This document shows positions 50,247 to 61,100 of a stretch of DNA of 64,000 nucleotides, in pieces. Source of the stretch: Clostridia bacterium (lineage in GTDB: Bacteria > Bacillota > Peptococcia > DRI-13 > UBA5745); NCBI GenBank assembly GCA_018434325.1, contig JAHDPO010000036.1, positions 1-64,000 of the forward strand. The letters run 5' to 3'. The notes beneath the pieces are model-generated. The model had not been told where the DNA came from. It searched no databases and worked only from the letters and a program-made list of their open reading frames with translations. Each line of letters opens with the position of its first letter. Within the stretch, counting starts at the first letter, position 1. A program made the position numbers and the translations under genes.

Positions 50247-51032
50247 ATGGCCATCGAGGTTTTTAACCGTTATGAAAATAAGTATCTGCTGGATGAAAAC
50301 ACCTTTGATAAGCTGAGGCAAAGGCTCTCCCCTTGCCTGGAGCTTGACCCCCATAACAGGAGCCGGGATACCTATGCCATTACCAACTTATATTACGATA
50401 CGGCGGATAGCTATCTAATCCGCACATCCCTGCAAAAGCCAAAATACAAGGAGAAGCTGCGGCTTAGGGCTTACGGAGTGCCCGGAGCGAATGACCTGAT
50501 CTACGCAGAAATCAAAAAAAAGGTTGCCGGCCTTACCAATAAGCGCCGCAGCCAACTGGCCCTGGCTGACGCCTACAGCTTTTTGGCTGCGGAGATTATT
50601 CCGGAAAGGCAGCCCTATCAAAACCCTCAGGTGCTGCAGGAAATTGCCTGCCTCCGCAGCCGGCAAGAGCTTATGCCGGCGCTTTACCTGGCCTATGACC
50701 GCAGAGCTTACTTCGGGGCCGGCCAGCACGATCTGCGTATATCCTTCGACTGCAATATCCGCTCCCGGCGCTTTGATCTGACCCTGGAAGCAGGCGATTA
50801 TGGCCAGCCTCTTTTGGATCAGGGCCTCTGGCTGATGGAGATTAAAACCGCCCAAAGCATTCCGGTATGGCTATGCCGCCTTTTGTCGGAATACAAGCTT
50901 TACCCCGTCAGCTTTTCAAAATATGGCAGGGAATACAAGCAAAATTTACAACAATCCCGGCCGCCCGCCGCCGTGTTTTATTTCACTGCCGCCCAAGCTT
51001 ACGGATCGTATATGCAGGCAGCCAACAATTAA
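50247..51032 (+). CDS. VTC-domain (polyphosphate polymerase-like) protein
   Basis: 261 residues from ATG 50247 (AAAGGAGAT 7 bp upstream; ATG 50238 would abut it). VTC tunnel-fold features: RYENKYLLDENTFDKLRQRL, NLYYDTADSYLIR, KEKLRLRAYG, YAEIKKKVAGLTNKRR, and YDRRAYF with KYGREYK near the end. In yeast Vtc4 this domain makes polyphosphate from ATP; bacterial homologues next to DUF4956 and CotH/Cthe_2159 genes are little studied. Gene order here matches that common cluster. Confidence 0.9.
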   Translation: MAIEVFNRYENKYLLDENTFDKLRQRLSPCLELDPHNRSRDTYAITNLYYDTADSYLIRTSLQKPKYKEKLRLRAYGVPGANDLIYAEIKKKVAGLTNKRRSQLALADAYSFLAAEIIPERQPYQNPQVLQEIACLRSRQELMPALYLAYDRRAYFGAGQHDLRISFDCNIRSRRFDLTLEAGDYGQPLLDQGLWLMEIKTAQSIPVWLCRLLSEYKLYPVSFSKYGREYKQNLQQSRPPAAVFYFTAAQAYGSYMQAANN

Positions 51033-51078
51033 CCAATAACAGGAGACTAAGCATTAACCAAACAAGGAGGCTAACTTT

Positions 51079-51762
51079 ATGTTTAATTCCATTTTTCCCA
51101 ATACGGCCGCGGATACGGTCCTCACCCTATCGGGCCTTTTGACGGCGCTGACGGCAGCTCTTTGCCTGGGCCTTTTGATCAGTTTTGTATATATGAAAAC
51201 CAATAAAAATACTCCTTCCCAAAGCTTTGCCCTGACCTTGGTAATGCTGCCGGCAGTGGTCACCATCATCATTTTGCTGGTAGGCAGCAATATTGCCAGA
51301 GCCTTTTCTCTATCCGGTGCTTTTGCCATTATCCGCTTCCGCAGCGCGCCGGGGGATGCCAAAGACATAACTTATGTGCTGTTTTCCATGGCCGTGGGAC
51401 TGGCGGCGGGAATGGGCTTTATCCTTTATGCGCTGGTGGTGGGTATTGCGCTTTGCGCAGCAATAGCTATCCTGGAGCTCTTAAATTATGGCGGTGCAAA
51501 GGGAAACTCCAAAATTTTGAAGATAACGATTCCCGAAAATCTGGATTACGCCAATGCTTTTGAGGGTGTAATGGACAAATACACCTCGGCGGCAAAGCTG
51601 CAAAAGCTTAAAACTACGGATCTGGGCAGCCTTTATGAGCTTGTGTACACCGTTACGACCAAGGCAGACATCAATGAAAAAGCCTTCATCGACGAGCTGC
51701 GCTGCCGTAACGGCAACCTGAATATCACATTGGTGATGCATGCCTCGGCCAACGAGTTTTAA
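51079..51762 (+). CDS. DUF4956 membrane protein
   Basis: 227 residues with AAGGAGG before ATG 51079. Four to five TM helices in the first ~150 residues, with the DUF4956 signature GAFAIIRFRSAPGDAKDITY, then a cytosolic ~75-residue alpha/beta domain. This family is encoded almost always beside VTC-domain and Cthe_2159 or CotH genes, as here. Function unknown; may be a channel or transporter for the polymer or its precursor. Confidence 0.9.
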   Translation: MFNSIFPNTAADTVLTLSGLLTALTAALCLGLLISFVYMKTNKNTPSQSFALTLVMLPAVVTIIILLVGSNIARAFSLSGAFAIIRFRSAPGDAKDITYVLFSMAVGLAAGMGFILYALVVGIALCAAIAILELLNYGGAKGNSKILKITIPENLDYANAFEGVMDKYTSAAKLQKLKTTDLGSLYELVYTVTTKADINEKAFIDELRCRNGNLNITLVMHASANEF

Positions 51763-51823
51763 TCTTAAATAAGATAGGCGAAAAAGATTAGCCGAAAAAA
51801 ACATAAAGGAAGGATTGTCAAAT

Positions 51824-53473
51824 ATGAAAAAAACATCTGTTTTCTTTGTCACCCTGTTTTTGACTGCCGCCATTGCGGCTTTGCCCAGCCTGGCCGGCTG
51901 CTCCGCCGCCGCAGTCGGATCGCAGACGGCAGCGGCTACGGCAGCGACGACAGCGACGGCAGGAGAAGAACCCTCTGCCTCTGAGCCCACCTCTGCCCTA
52001 TCGGCCCAAACCGCCGCTTCCGAGCCGACGCTTCAAATCAGCGAGGAAGACCTGGAGGCAGTTTGGGATGAGGCAACGGCCACCAGGATCACTTTGGAAG
52101 GAGAAAGTATTGCCGTCAGCGGCGAGGGCGCCCTGGCTGATGGCTCTATTGTTACCATAACCAAAGCAGGCGCCTATGTGGTCAGCGGTACGCTGGCCAA
52201 GGGGCAGATCCGCATTGCCGCCACCAATAAGGATATCGTAAGGCTGGTGCTCAATGATGCCCATATCACCAATCCGGCAGGAGCCCCCATCTACGCCTCC
52301 CAATGCGAAAAACTGATTATGACTCTGGCTGAGGGTACCGGCAACAGCCTCACCGACGGCGGAGCCGGCTACCTTTATGAGGATACGGCCGAGGAAGAGC
52401 CCAATGCAGCCTTATTCAGTAAGGACGACCTGACCATCAACGGCAGCGGCTCCCTGACGGTAACGGCCGGGTTCAACAACGGCGTCGGCACCAAGGATGA
52501 TCTCTTGATCGCCGGCGGCAATATCACGGTGACTGCCGCCAATCACGGCCTGCGGGGCAATGATTCCTTAACGATGCTGGAGGGCGATCTCCGGATCACG
52601 GCGGGAAAAGACGGGCTGAATACCAAAGGTAATCTCACCGTCAAGGGCGGCAACGTCAATATAGAACAGTCCGTTGAAGGCTTGGAAGGCGATAACGTCT
52701 ATATCACCGGCGGCGGTATCAGCATTGTCTCTTCCGACGACGGCATTAACGCGGCCAGCGACACCGACACCGATACGGCAGGGGCTCCCTTTGGCCAGGG
52801 CGGCGGCATCGGCGGCAACGATGGCGGCAGCCACATCATCAGCATCAGCGGCGGCGATATCACTATCTTTGCCGGCGGCGACGGCATCGACTCCAACGGC
52901 TCCATTGCCATCAGCGGCGGCAAAATCATCTCTATCATCGATTCTCAGGCCAATGGCGCTATGGACTGCGACGGCGCCTTTACATTAACCGGCGGCACCC
53001 TCATTTACGGCGGCACGGAAGCCGGCAATCTGCCTGGTGCAGACTCCACCCAAAGCTATGTTTACGTAACGGGCATATCTGCCGGCACTGAGATTACCGT
53101 AAAAAAAGAGGGAAAAACGCTGATATTCTTCACCCCATCGGTAAACTGCCAAGCCCTGGCCCTCTCCTCACCGGATATAGTGAGCGGCCAAAACTATGAA
53201 GTTTATAAAGGCGAAGACCTGCTGGCAGAGGTGACGGCGGGAACAGGCGGTCAAATGGGTGGGCCGATGAACGGCCGCGGTGGCAGAGGCGACCGGGGCG
53301 GCATGATGGCTGGCCAAGGGGGCATGAGGCCCGAAGGCCAGGCGCCGCAAGGCACACCGCCTGAAGGCGCAAGGCCCGAAGGAATGGGTCCCGGCGGCAT
53401 GCAGCCTCCAAACGGCACAGCGCCAAACAGTACAGTGCCTGAGAGTGTAGAGTCCGGAAGCACGCAGTCTTAG
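51824..53473 (+). CDS. Cthe_2159-like beta-helix lipoprotein/carbohydrate-binding protein
   Basis: 549 residues from ATG 51824 (AAAGGAAGG upstream). Signal with a lipobox-like LAGC, a Thr/Ala/Ser linker, then a DUF4353/Cthe_2159-type right-handed beta-helix: repeats such as DLTINGSGSLTVTAGFNNGV, NGSIAISGGKI and FTLTGGTLIYGG. The C-terminal ~85 residues are Gly/Met/Pro-rich (RGGRGDRGGMMAGQGG). Cthe_2159 binds acidic polysaccharides. It completes the cluster downstream of VTC and DUF4956. Confidence 0.88.
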   Translation: MKKTSVFFVTLFLTAAIAALPSLAGCSAAAVGSQTAAATAATTATAGEEPSASEPTSALSAQTAASEPTLQISEEDLEAVWDEATATRITLEGESIAVSGEGALADGSIVTITKAGAYVVSGTLAKGQIRIAATNKDIVRLVLNDAHITNPAGAPIYASQCEKLIMTLAEGTGNSLTDGGAGYLYEDTAEEEPNAALFSKDDLTINGSGSLTVTAGFNNGVGTKDDLLIAGGNITVTAANHGLRGNDSLTMLEGDLRITAGKDGLNTKGNLTVKGGNVNIEQSVEGLEGDNVYITGGGISIVSSDDGINAASDTDTDTAGAPFGQGGGIGGNDGGSHIISISGGDITIFAGGDGIDSNGSIAISGGKIISIIDSQANGAMDCDGAFTLTGGTLIYGGTEAGNLPGADSTQSYVYVTGISAGTEITVKKEGKTLIFFTPSVNCQALALSSPDIVSGQNYEVYKGEDLLAEVTAGTGGQMGGPMNGRGGRGDRGGMMAGQGGMRPEGQAPQGTPPEGARPEGMGPGGMQPPNGTAPNSTVPESVESGSTQS

Positions 53474-53538
53474 AATCAAGCTTCACATCTCCATACAATT
53501 GAGGCCATTAAAAAAGTTGCCAAGTCTCAGCTGAATGC

Positions 53539-53683
53539 GCAAAATTGCAGGTTTAAAGTATATCGCCTATTTAAAATGCGGTCTATTCTCTTGCAGATAC
53601 ACTAGATATAGCCAAATAAGGTAAAATGCAGTCAAATGCATTCTCCAAAACGGTGTTCTGGCACTTTAAACTTGAAATTTTGC
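53539..53683. repeat. Inverted-repeat element family A, copy 4
   Basis: 145 bp; left arm GCAAAATTGCAGGTTTAAAG at 53539, right arm GCACTTTAAACTTGAAATTT at 53661. Interior GATACACTAGATATAGCC in the same orientation as copy 1. Right flank TCATTTTTCAGTGGCC, followed by CACACAACTCGAGTTTCAGG, a family-B-like half element. Confidence 0.85.
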
Positions 53684-53886
53684 TCATTTTTCAGTGGCCT
53701 CCACACAACTCGAGTTTCAGGGAGCAGTTAGCCCATTCAAACGATGCTAAGCGGCCTACTGCTTTCCGCAGCAACAGTGCATGGCACATGCAATGCTGAT
53801 CCAGTGCTGATCTAGCGCTGAGAAACGAGCAATAACGACAGCGTTTTTTAATAGGTATAGTAAAACAAATACAGGAGGGCCTAAAA

Positions 53887-53922
53887 ATGCCACAGGTCAA
53901 TAAGGATGTTTTCCATTTTTGA
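53887..53922 (+). CDS. Possible 11-residue leader or truncated gene start
   Basis: MPQVNKDVFHF then stop; AGGAGGG lies 7 bp before the ATG. A terminator hairpin begins 6 bp after the stop. Either an attenuator-like leader or the first codons of a gene cut off by the junction of the mobile island. Confidence 0.35.
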   Translation: MPQVNKDVFHF

Positions 53923-53927
53923 GGTTT

Positions 53928-53958
53928 GCCGTAGGATTTTAAGTCCTACGGCTTTTCT
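53928..53958 (+). terminator. Terminator at island edge
   Basis: GCCGTAGGA (53928-53936) pairs with TCCTACGGC (53944-53952), followed by TTTTCTC. Confidence 0.75.
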
Positions 53959-53964
53959 CTTGCC

Positions 53965-54112
53965 CTAAACTCTGCCAACAAAGTTGAAGTACACGTCCAC
54001 CTGCTGGGTGTAGTTCTTCTTTTTGTACGGCTCGGAACGCTCATGCACCAGAATCTTGTCGATAAACTCCCGCACAATTTCAGGCGTTAGTATTTTACAC
54101 CTCCTTTTCGGC
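53965..54112 (-). pseudogene. C-terminal remnant of a serine recombinase (DUF4368)
   Basis: A minus-strand frame without a start encodes LTPEIVREFIDKILVHERSE and then QQVDVYFNFVGRV before the stop at 53965-53967. This is the typical C-terminus of large serine recombinases of Tn4451/TnpX-like transposons. AAGGAGG lies just before it, so the catalytic N-terminal part seems to have been deleted internally. Confidence 0.7.
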
Positions 54113-54284
54113 TGTTACACTCCTTGCGGGGAAAAATATAAAGCCTGACAGAACCGACACAGCAGGCGTCGGATTTGTCAGGCTTTGCTTCTATTCGTTC
54201 TTCTTCTTTTGATACGGCCTTTTCTGCCGTAAATTTACGGTAGCAGGTCCGGCGGGTTTTGTTAAGCTGGAGCGTGAATGTCAT
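54087..54284 (-). CDS. Hypothetical 65-residue ORF of the mobile island
   Basis: Starts MTFTLQLNKTRRTCYRKFTA and is translated through the hairpin at 54140-54186. It ends at the ribosome site of the deleted recombinase, as small accessory ORFs of such elements often do. Basic, no known domain. Weak evidence. Confidence 0.3.
   Translation of the reverse strand: MTFTLQLNKTRRTCYRKFTAEKAVSKEEERIEAKPDKSDACCVGSVRLYIFPRKECNSRKGGVKY
54140..54186 (-). terminator. Hairpin upstream of recombinase remnant
   Basis: AAAGCCTGACA (54140-54150) pairs with TGTCAGGCTTT (54176-54186); inner bases CCGAC/GTCGG extend the stem. Probably a terminator after the TetR gene on the minus strand. Confidence 0.6.
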
Positions 54285-54307
54285 CTCATAAAATTGCCCT
54301 TATATTC

Positions 54308-54928
54308 TTATGCCTCTATCCCCTCAATCAGCAAATTGCAATGCTCCACGGCCTGCACCTTGAGGTCAAAATCGGGGGCTCGGACACACCATTCATAACT
54401 AACGCCCCTTATCGCCATCACAAAATGCCGGGAAAGAGCCTCGGGCGGCAATGAAGATGTAATCTCACCGCGCCGGATGCCCTTGTCCAATATGCTGTAA
54501 AACAGCAAATAAAGCTCCCTGCCATAGCCCTTGACCGCTTCGGTGTCCACAGTTCCCGCCAGCAGCATCTGATAGATTTTTTTCATATTCTCGCAGCCGA
54601 TGGTATCCACAAGTTCATCGGCTATCTTTTGGGTCAGGGCAAGGATCACCTCTGAGGCTGGCATCTCATTGGGCAGTGCTTCCACAAAGGTTTTGTAATC
54701 CATATCGGCGCTGGCTACGTAGTCTGCAATTAAACTGGCAATCAGCGCATCCTTAGACTCGAAGTGGACATAAAAGGCCCCCTTGGTGATACCGGCTTCA
54801 TCCGTGATGTCCTCTACATTTACGTCAGAGAAGTTGCGCTCTGAAAACAGCTTTTTCGCAATCTCGTACAGCTTCTTTCTCGTTTCCGCTCCTTGCACTT
54901 TTCTTTTATCAGGCTTTTTCTCTCTCAT
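54308..54928 (-). CDS. TetR/AcrR-family regulator
   Basis: 206 residues. N-terminal HTH (RKKLYEIAKKLFSERNFSDV, EDITDEAGITKGAFYVHFES, KDALIASLIADY) and an all-helical ligand domain. It is divergent from the giant surface-protein gene 228 bp away and probably represses it, itself, or both. Lies inside the putative mobile island. Confidence 0.92.
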   Translation of the reverse strand: MREKKPDKRKVQGAETRKKLYEIAKKLFSERNFSDVNVEDITDEAGITKGAFYVHFESKDALIASLIADYVASADMDYKTFVEALPNEMPASEVILALTQKIADELVDTIGCENMKKIYQMLLAGTVDTEAVKGYGRELYLLFYSILDKGIRRGEITSSLPPEALSRHFVMAIRGVSYEWCVRAPDFDLKVQAVEHCNLLIEGIEA

Positions 54929-55156
54929 GTTTCCTCTCCTCTATTGAATTTTCTTAAAAAGCAAGTTATAATAATCTAAGTAAGTAACCTCGTTCACTAA
55001 TCTTGGTTATTCCATTTTCAGTATAGCATCTAATAGTCTCAAATTCAAGCAGTTGAGCCAAGACGGTCACAGTTCTTGGAATTTTGCTTGGCGAGGTGTG
55101 CGGGAGCAGTTGTAGATTCAATAGAAGTTTTTATAGTACGAGATGGAGGAAATGGT
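54929..55156. promoter_or_regulatory. Divergent control region of tetR and the giant surface-protein gene
   Basis: AT-rich. AGTAACC at 54983 and GGTTATT at 55005 form a spaced inverted repeat that could be the TetR operator. GGAGGAAATGGT before ATG 55157 is the surface-protein ribosome site. No gene seen. Confidence 0.4.
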
Positions 55157-58100
55157 ATGAGCAGAAGAAAAGCGTTTCACAAAATCACAGCCATGCTGCT
55201 GTCTGCAATCATGGTTGTGGGAATGACGCCTATGGTAGCGTCGGCGGATACAGGCATGCTTTCTGATGGCGCAAGCGGCGAGGTTATTGCCTTTGAAGCA
55301 CTGAAATCAGAGATTGCGGAGCAGAGCGTTCCCCTTGGCACATCCGAAGCGGATTTGGAGCTGCCGGATTCCCTGACAGCAACCATACGGCTTGCGGCTT
55401 CTACGGAAGAACCGGTACTGGATTCCGGAGAAGCTGATACGAAACCGGTCAGCGCCGATACGGTAAGCGGGTCAGCGATTGACGTTGACGAAACGGAGGA
55501 ATCCGAAATCGGCGACAGCGAGGGAGATAAAATCGCATCCCCCTCCGACATGGAAATAACCAAGGACAGCTTTGAAGCCGAACCCACGGAGAAAACCGTG
55601 GACAGCGTGACGGAAATCACCGTCCCCCTGCCTGTCACATGGGATTCATCACCGGAATACAACGGTGAAGCAGCGGGTACATATATTTTTACTCCCGAGC
55701 TGCCGAAGGAATTTACTCTTGCCAGCAGCGTGGAAGTCCCGGCAATCACCGTGACCGTTGGTGCAGTTACCATTATAGGCACAGTTACAGCCTTTGAAGA
55801 GTTGCCCGAGAATGTTCGCTGGCAAAACACCAGCGCACCGGAGTTTCCGGAAACGGTGAGCGGTACAGTAGAGGGCGAAGCGGTCGAAATCCCGGTGGTC
55901 TGGGAGGCCGACCATGACTATGACGCCGTGGCTCCCCATCGTGGCCTGTATGTGTTCACCGCCGTTTTGGGCGAGGGCTATGGCCTTGCAGACGGCGTGG
56001 AGCTGCCATGCATAACCGTGTATATTCCCCAGACAGTCGGGGGTATGATGGCGCGCATGGCGGGCGGCACAACGGACAGCCCGCTGGAAATTACCACAGC
56101 AGCACAGCTTGCCGAAATCGCCACGCTGGTGAATGCACGAGAAAATGGGCTTGAGTTGTTTTTGTTTAACAATGCGGGCGCAAGTGTCCGTCTAAAGCTT
56201 ATGAACGATATCGACCTCTCGGCGTACTCTAAAAGCGAGGGGTGGATGCCCATTGGTACAAGCGAATTTCCTTTTACCGGTATCTTTGACGGTAACGATA
56301 AAAGCATCCTTGGCTTGTACATTAACCGAAACGTTGATTATCAGGGCTTGTTCGGCTATGTTGGAAACGAGGGAGCAGTGAAAAGCCTGGGCGTGATAAA
56401 TGTAAATATCACCGGCCGAATTAATGTCGGCAGCGTGGCGGGATGGGTTCGCGGAACAGTGCAAAATTGCTACAGCACCGGCAATGTTACCGGCAGCAGT
56501 TATGTTGGCGGCGTGGCGGGAGAGGTTGACGAGGGCATGTTGGAAAACTGCTACAGCATCAGCAACGTCACCTGTACAGGCTCCGGTACAAGCGGCGCTG
56601 TTGGCGGTGTGGCGGGATGGGTTTCCGGCACGGTGCAAAACTGCTACAGCACCGGCAACGTCACGGGTGCAGGTACCGGTGTCACGATAGGAGGCATAGC
56701 AGGATGGGTCACTAATACCGGCATAATACAAAACTGCTTCAACACGGGCAGCATTACTGCATCCGGTACAGATACAGGTAATAAAATTTGTGCCGGCGGC
56801 GTAGCAGGATGGGTTTACGGCACAGTGCAAAATTGCTACAGCACCGGCAGCGTTACCGGCACCGGCACAAGCGCTTATGTGGGCGGTGTGACGGGAACTG
56901 TTTCCGGCACAGTGAAAAGCTGTGCCGCTCTGAATTCTTCGATCAGCGCAGTGGGCTACAAGGTGGGCGTGGGGCGCGTGGCGGGCGCCGACATGCGCAA
57001 CCTCCTCTCGGGCAATACCGCCTATAGCGGCATGACAGTCAATAGTGGTACGGTAAACAATACCGACACGGATAGCATAGACGGCATGAACGTGGACGCA
57101 TCAGCCATTCAAACCTTGTGGACGACCGGCGCACTGAGTGATTGGGATTCCTCCATATGGACGCTGGCGGAGGGCAAGCTGCCCGGCTTTGGCGCGGCGA
57201 TTGCTATGCCGGAGTATATCGTGGATGGCGGCGACCCGAACTTCCGTGGAGCGGGCACAAGCGGGAATCCTTTTCAGATTATCACCCCCGCCCAGCTTGC
57301 CAAGCTTGCGGAGCTTGTAAACACGGGAAACGCAAGCTATAACGCGGCACACTACAAGCTGATGAACGATCTCGACCTTTCCGGCTATGCAAGCGGGGAG
57401 GACTGGGTGCCCATCGGCACATTCAGCCATCAATTCACGGGCACCTTTGACGGCAATGGCAATAAAATTACTAACTTAACCATCAACCGCGGCACAGGCG
57501 AAAATCAAGGGCTATTCGGGTATATAGGCAGTGGCGGAGCAGTAAAAAACCTTGGTTTGACAGGCATCAGCATCAATGGTGGACAAATGGTCGGCGGCAT
57601 CGCAGGCTATATGGTAGGGGCCACATTGCAAAATTGTTACACCATGGGCAATATCACCGCTTTAGGCTCTGTCGGCGGTGTGGTCGCTTCTGTGGACTAC
57701 AGCAGCACAGTGGAATACTGCTATAGCACCTGTGAGATCAACAGCACAGACACCTCATTGGATAAAGGTGCAGGCGGTGTGGTAGGATATCTTATCCGCA
57801 GTACGGTGTCAAACTGCTACAGCACCGGAAATATTTCTCAGACAGGCACAGACCATAAGGGTTATGCCGGTGGGGTGGTGGGCAAGGTAGTCTTGGGCAA
57901 GGTACAAGACTGCTACAGCACCGGCAATATCTCCGGGGGTGAAATGGCCGGCGGCGTGGCAGGGCATGTCTACTCTGGCCTTGGAAACGGAGAATATGTC
58001 ACGGTGGAAAACTGCTACAGCACCGGCGTCGTCTCTGAAAGCTACAAAGCCGGCGGTGTAGCGGGTCAAGTCCACAGGGGCACGGTAAAAAATTGCGCTG

Positions 58101-61100
58101 CACTTAACCCTTCAGTCAGCAGCTCAGGCAACGTCGGGCGCGTGCTAACACTACCTGTGCCACAAGGGACGATTCTAAGTGGAAATTTGGCCTTTGATGG
58201 TGTGGAAGTCTTAATATATACTAGCGCGCAATCCATTACCAGCGATGCAAATGGCGTAGACGGGTTATCCAAAACCGCTGCCCAAATCAGCACTGCGGAA
58301 TTTTGGACGACGGTAAGCGGCTTTACAGCAGATTGGGATACCGATATTTGGCATATTGAATCCGGAAAACTGCCGCTTCTTAAAAATATGGGCGGACAGC
58401 ACGCTTACATGCCGGAGCACTTGCTCCCGACGGGCGCATCCCTCTTTGAGGGTGCGGGCACAAGCGGAAGCCCCTATCTTATCAAAACCGCCGCAGACCT
58501 TGCCAAGCTGGCGGAACTTGTATATTTAGGAACCTCACCTTATGCGGATTCTGGAAGGTATTACAGGCTGGAAAAAGACATCGAGCTTTCCGCCTATGCA
58601 AGCGGGGATGGCTGGATGCCCATTGGAATAAATTCGAGCTACGGATTCAAGGGCAGCTTTGACGGCAACAACAAAACCATTACCGGGCTGACGATCAACC
58701 GTCCGGCGGCTGATTACACCGGTTTATTTGGCTATCTCTACAACGACAGCAAAGTGCAGAATATCAGAATCATCGACGCAAACGTCATCGGCAAAGCCCG
58801 TGTCGGCGGCGTAGCCGGATATGCTTGGGGTGCGACAGTAGAGAACTGCGCCGTTATTGGCAACGTATCCGGTGTGGAGAGTGTCGGCGGAACAGTGGGC
58901 CGTGCCTCAAGCGGTACGGTACAAGACTGCTATAGCTCCGGCAGTGTAACCGGCAGCGGCGACTATGTTGGCGGAATAATGGGGTATCTCGAATATAATA
59001 CGACTACGGTGCAGCGCTGCTACAGTGACAGTCGTGTTTCCGGCAGTTACTATGTCGGCGGTGTGGCAGGAGAAGTTGGCAGCGGCAGCGTGAGAAACTG
59101 TTACAGCTCCGGCAATGTCACAGGCGGTAGCTTTGTCGGTGGCGTTGCGGGAGAAGTTGGCAGCGGCAGCGTGCAAAATTGCTATAGCACCGGCAGTGTT
59201 CTGGGAACGGGGTATGTTAGCGGTGTGCTGGGTTTTCTCGGCAGCGGCACAGCAAAAAATTGCGTAGCACTGAACCCTTCCATCGTTGTAGGCACATACA
59301 ATTTCGGGCGCGTAGTGGGCAAAACCACTTACGGCTCTCTTTTAAACAACTACGCGTTCAGCCGTATTCCCGGCACATGGACAAATAAAGGTCTAAGTGC
59401 AAAGGACGGCGCGGATGTGACGTCACAGACCTTGTTTGGCGACAGCTTCTGGACGACGGCAGGTAATTGGGATACTGCTGCGTGGGACGACGACGTTTGG
59501 ACATTTGCCGACGGCAAGCTGCCCATACTTACCGGGCTTGCGGGGCAGAACGGCGACGGCGGGCTATATCTGACGGCGCGGGATATTCAGTACGCCACAG
59601 TGGGCGCAACAGACGGCCTCACTTATAACGGCAGTGAGCAAATCCCAACCTTGACCATTACCTTTGATGGCGAAACCTTGGCAAAGAATACGGATTATAC
59701 CGTCTCAATCACCAGCACGGACGGCAGCGGAACCAGCGCGGGTACAAATGTCGGAACGGTGACGCTCACCATCACCGGTATCGGCAGCTTTTACGGAACA
59801 AAGAATCTTACCTACACCATAGGTAAAAAGTCGGTTACCATCACTCCCAACTCCGGTCAGGGTAAAAAATATGGTGGGATTGACCCCATACTGGTTTTTG
59901 AAAACGATAGCAGTTTGAATTCGGGGGCATTTGCTGGCGCGTTAACTCGTGTAGTGGGCGAAGGCGTGGGAATCTACGCTATTTCTCTTGGCACTTTAAG
60001 TGCGGGCGGCAACTATGAGCTTTCTCTTGCTCCGGGTACGGTCAATTTCACCATTGAACAGGCCAAGGTAGCGAGCATCAGCACAATTATGGCCAATGTC
60101 AGCAGAACCGCCTATCAAATGCGCACTGCCACAACCGCGCAGGCGGTGGTGGATGCGGTGGGTCTGCCGTCAGATGTAAGTGTCATCACCGATGGCGGCA
60201 CGGCAATGCTGCCCATCACATGGTCGACTGCCACCGCCTACAATGTCAAAAGCGCCATATATGCGGCGGTCGGTACGCTCACAGGCAACAGCAATATTGA
60301 TCCAAACGGCGTGATTGCGAGTCTAACCGTTACCGTTACGCCGGTTACGGCGGTAAACCCCACTTTCAGTGATACGCTGGTGGTCATAAACAGCGACAGC
60401 TCCGCTACAGCGGCTGAATTGGGTAGCACCATCCTGCCTACAAGCGGTTTCATTATGGCAGAGGGCCAAAGCGTTGCCTATATTGTCGATTGGAACGGCG
60501 GCGAAACGCTGGACAGAACTGCTTTGGGCACCGAGCAGACCTTTACAGGCACCATCAGCTACATAGCTCCACCCGCATGGCTGACCCTGCCGGGTGACCT
60601 TTCCGTCAGCCGCAAGGTATCTGTTACGGCAAAGCAACCCGTTACCATTGGCGGCATCACGACCGCCAATAAAACCTATGACGGCGCGGCATATGCCGCA
60701 AGCGGCACGGTGACCGTTGCAGGCGGCTCTGTTCCGGTAAATCAACTGGAATGGCTGTATGAATCCACAGACGGTGCAGGCTACAGCAACAGCACCGCAC
60801 CCACAAACGCAGGCTCATATAAGTTGACCATTTCTGTGCCGGAGAGTAACCCCAATTATGCAGGCAGCGAGATATTCAACTTTATCATCGCAAAGCGGGA
60901 AATCACCCTTGTTGCCGATAACAAGACGGTCATTAAGGGCGGCAGCCTGCCGGAGCTGGCTTATACGGTAGGCAATTTGGCTTCCGGCAAGACCAAAGCG
61001 GATGCCTTGAACGCCGAACCTGTACTGGCTTGCCCCACCTTTGATGGCAATGTGGTGGGCAGCTATCCCATTACGCTAACAGGCGGCACGGCAACGGATA

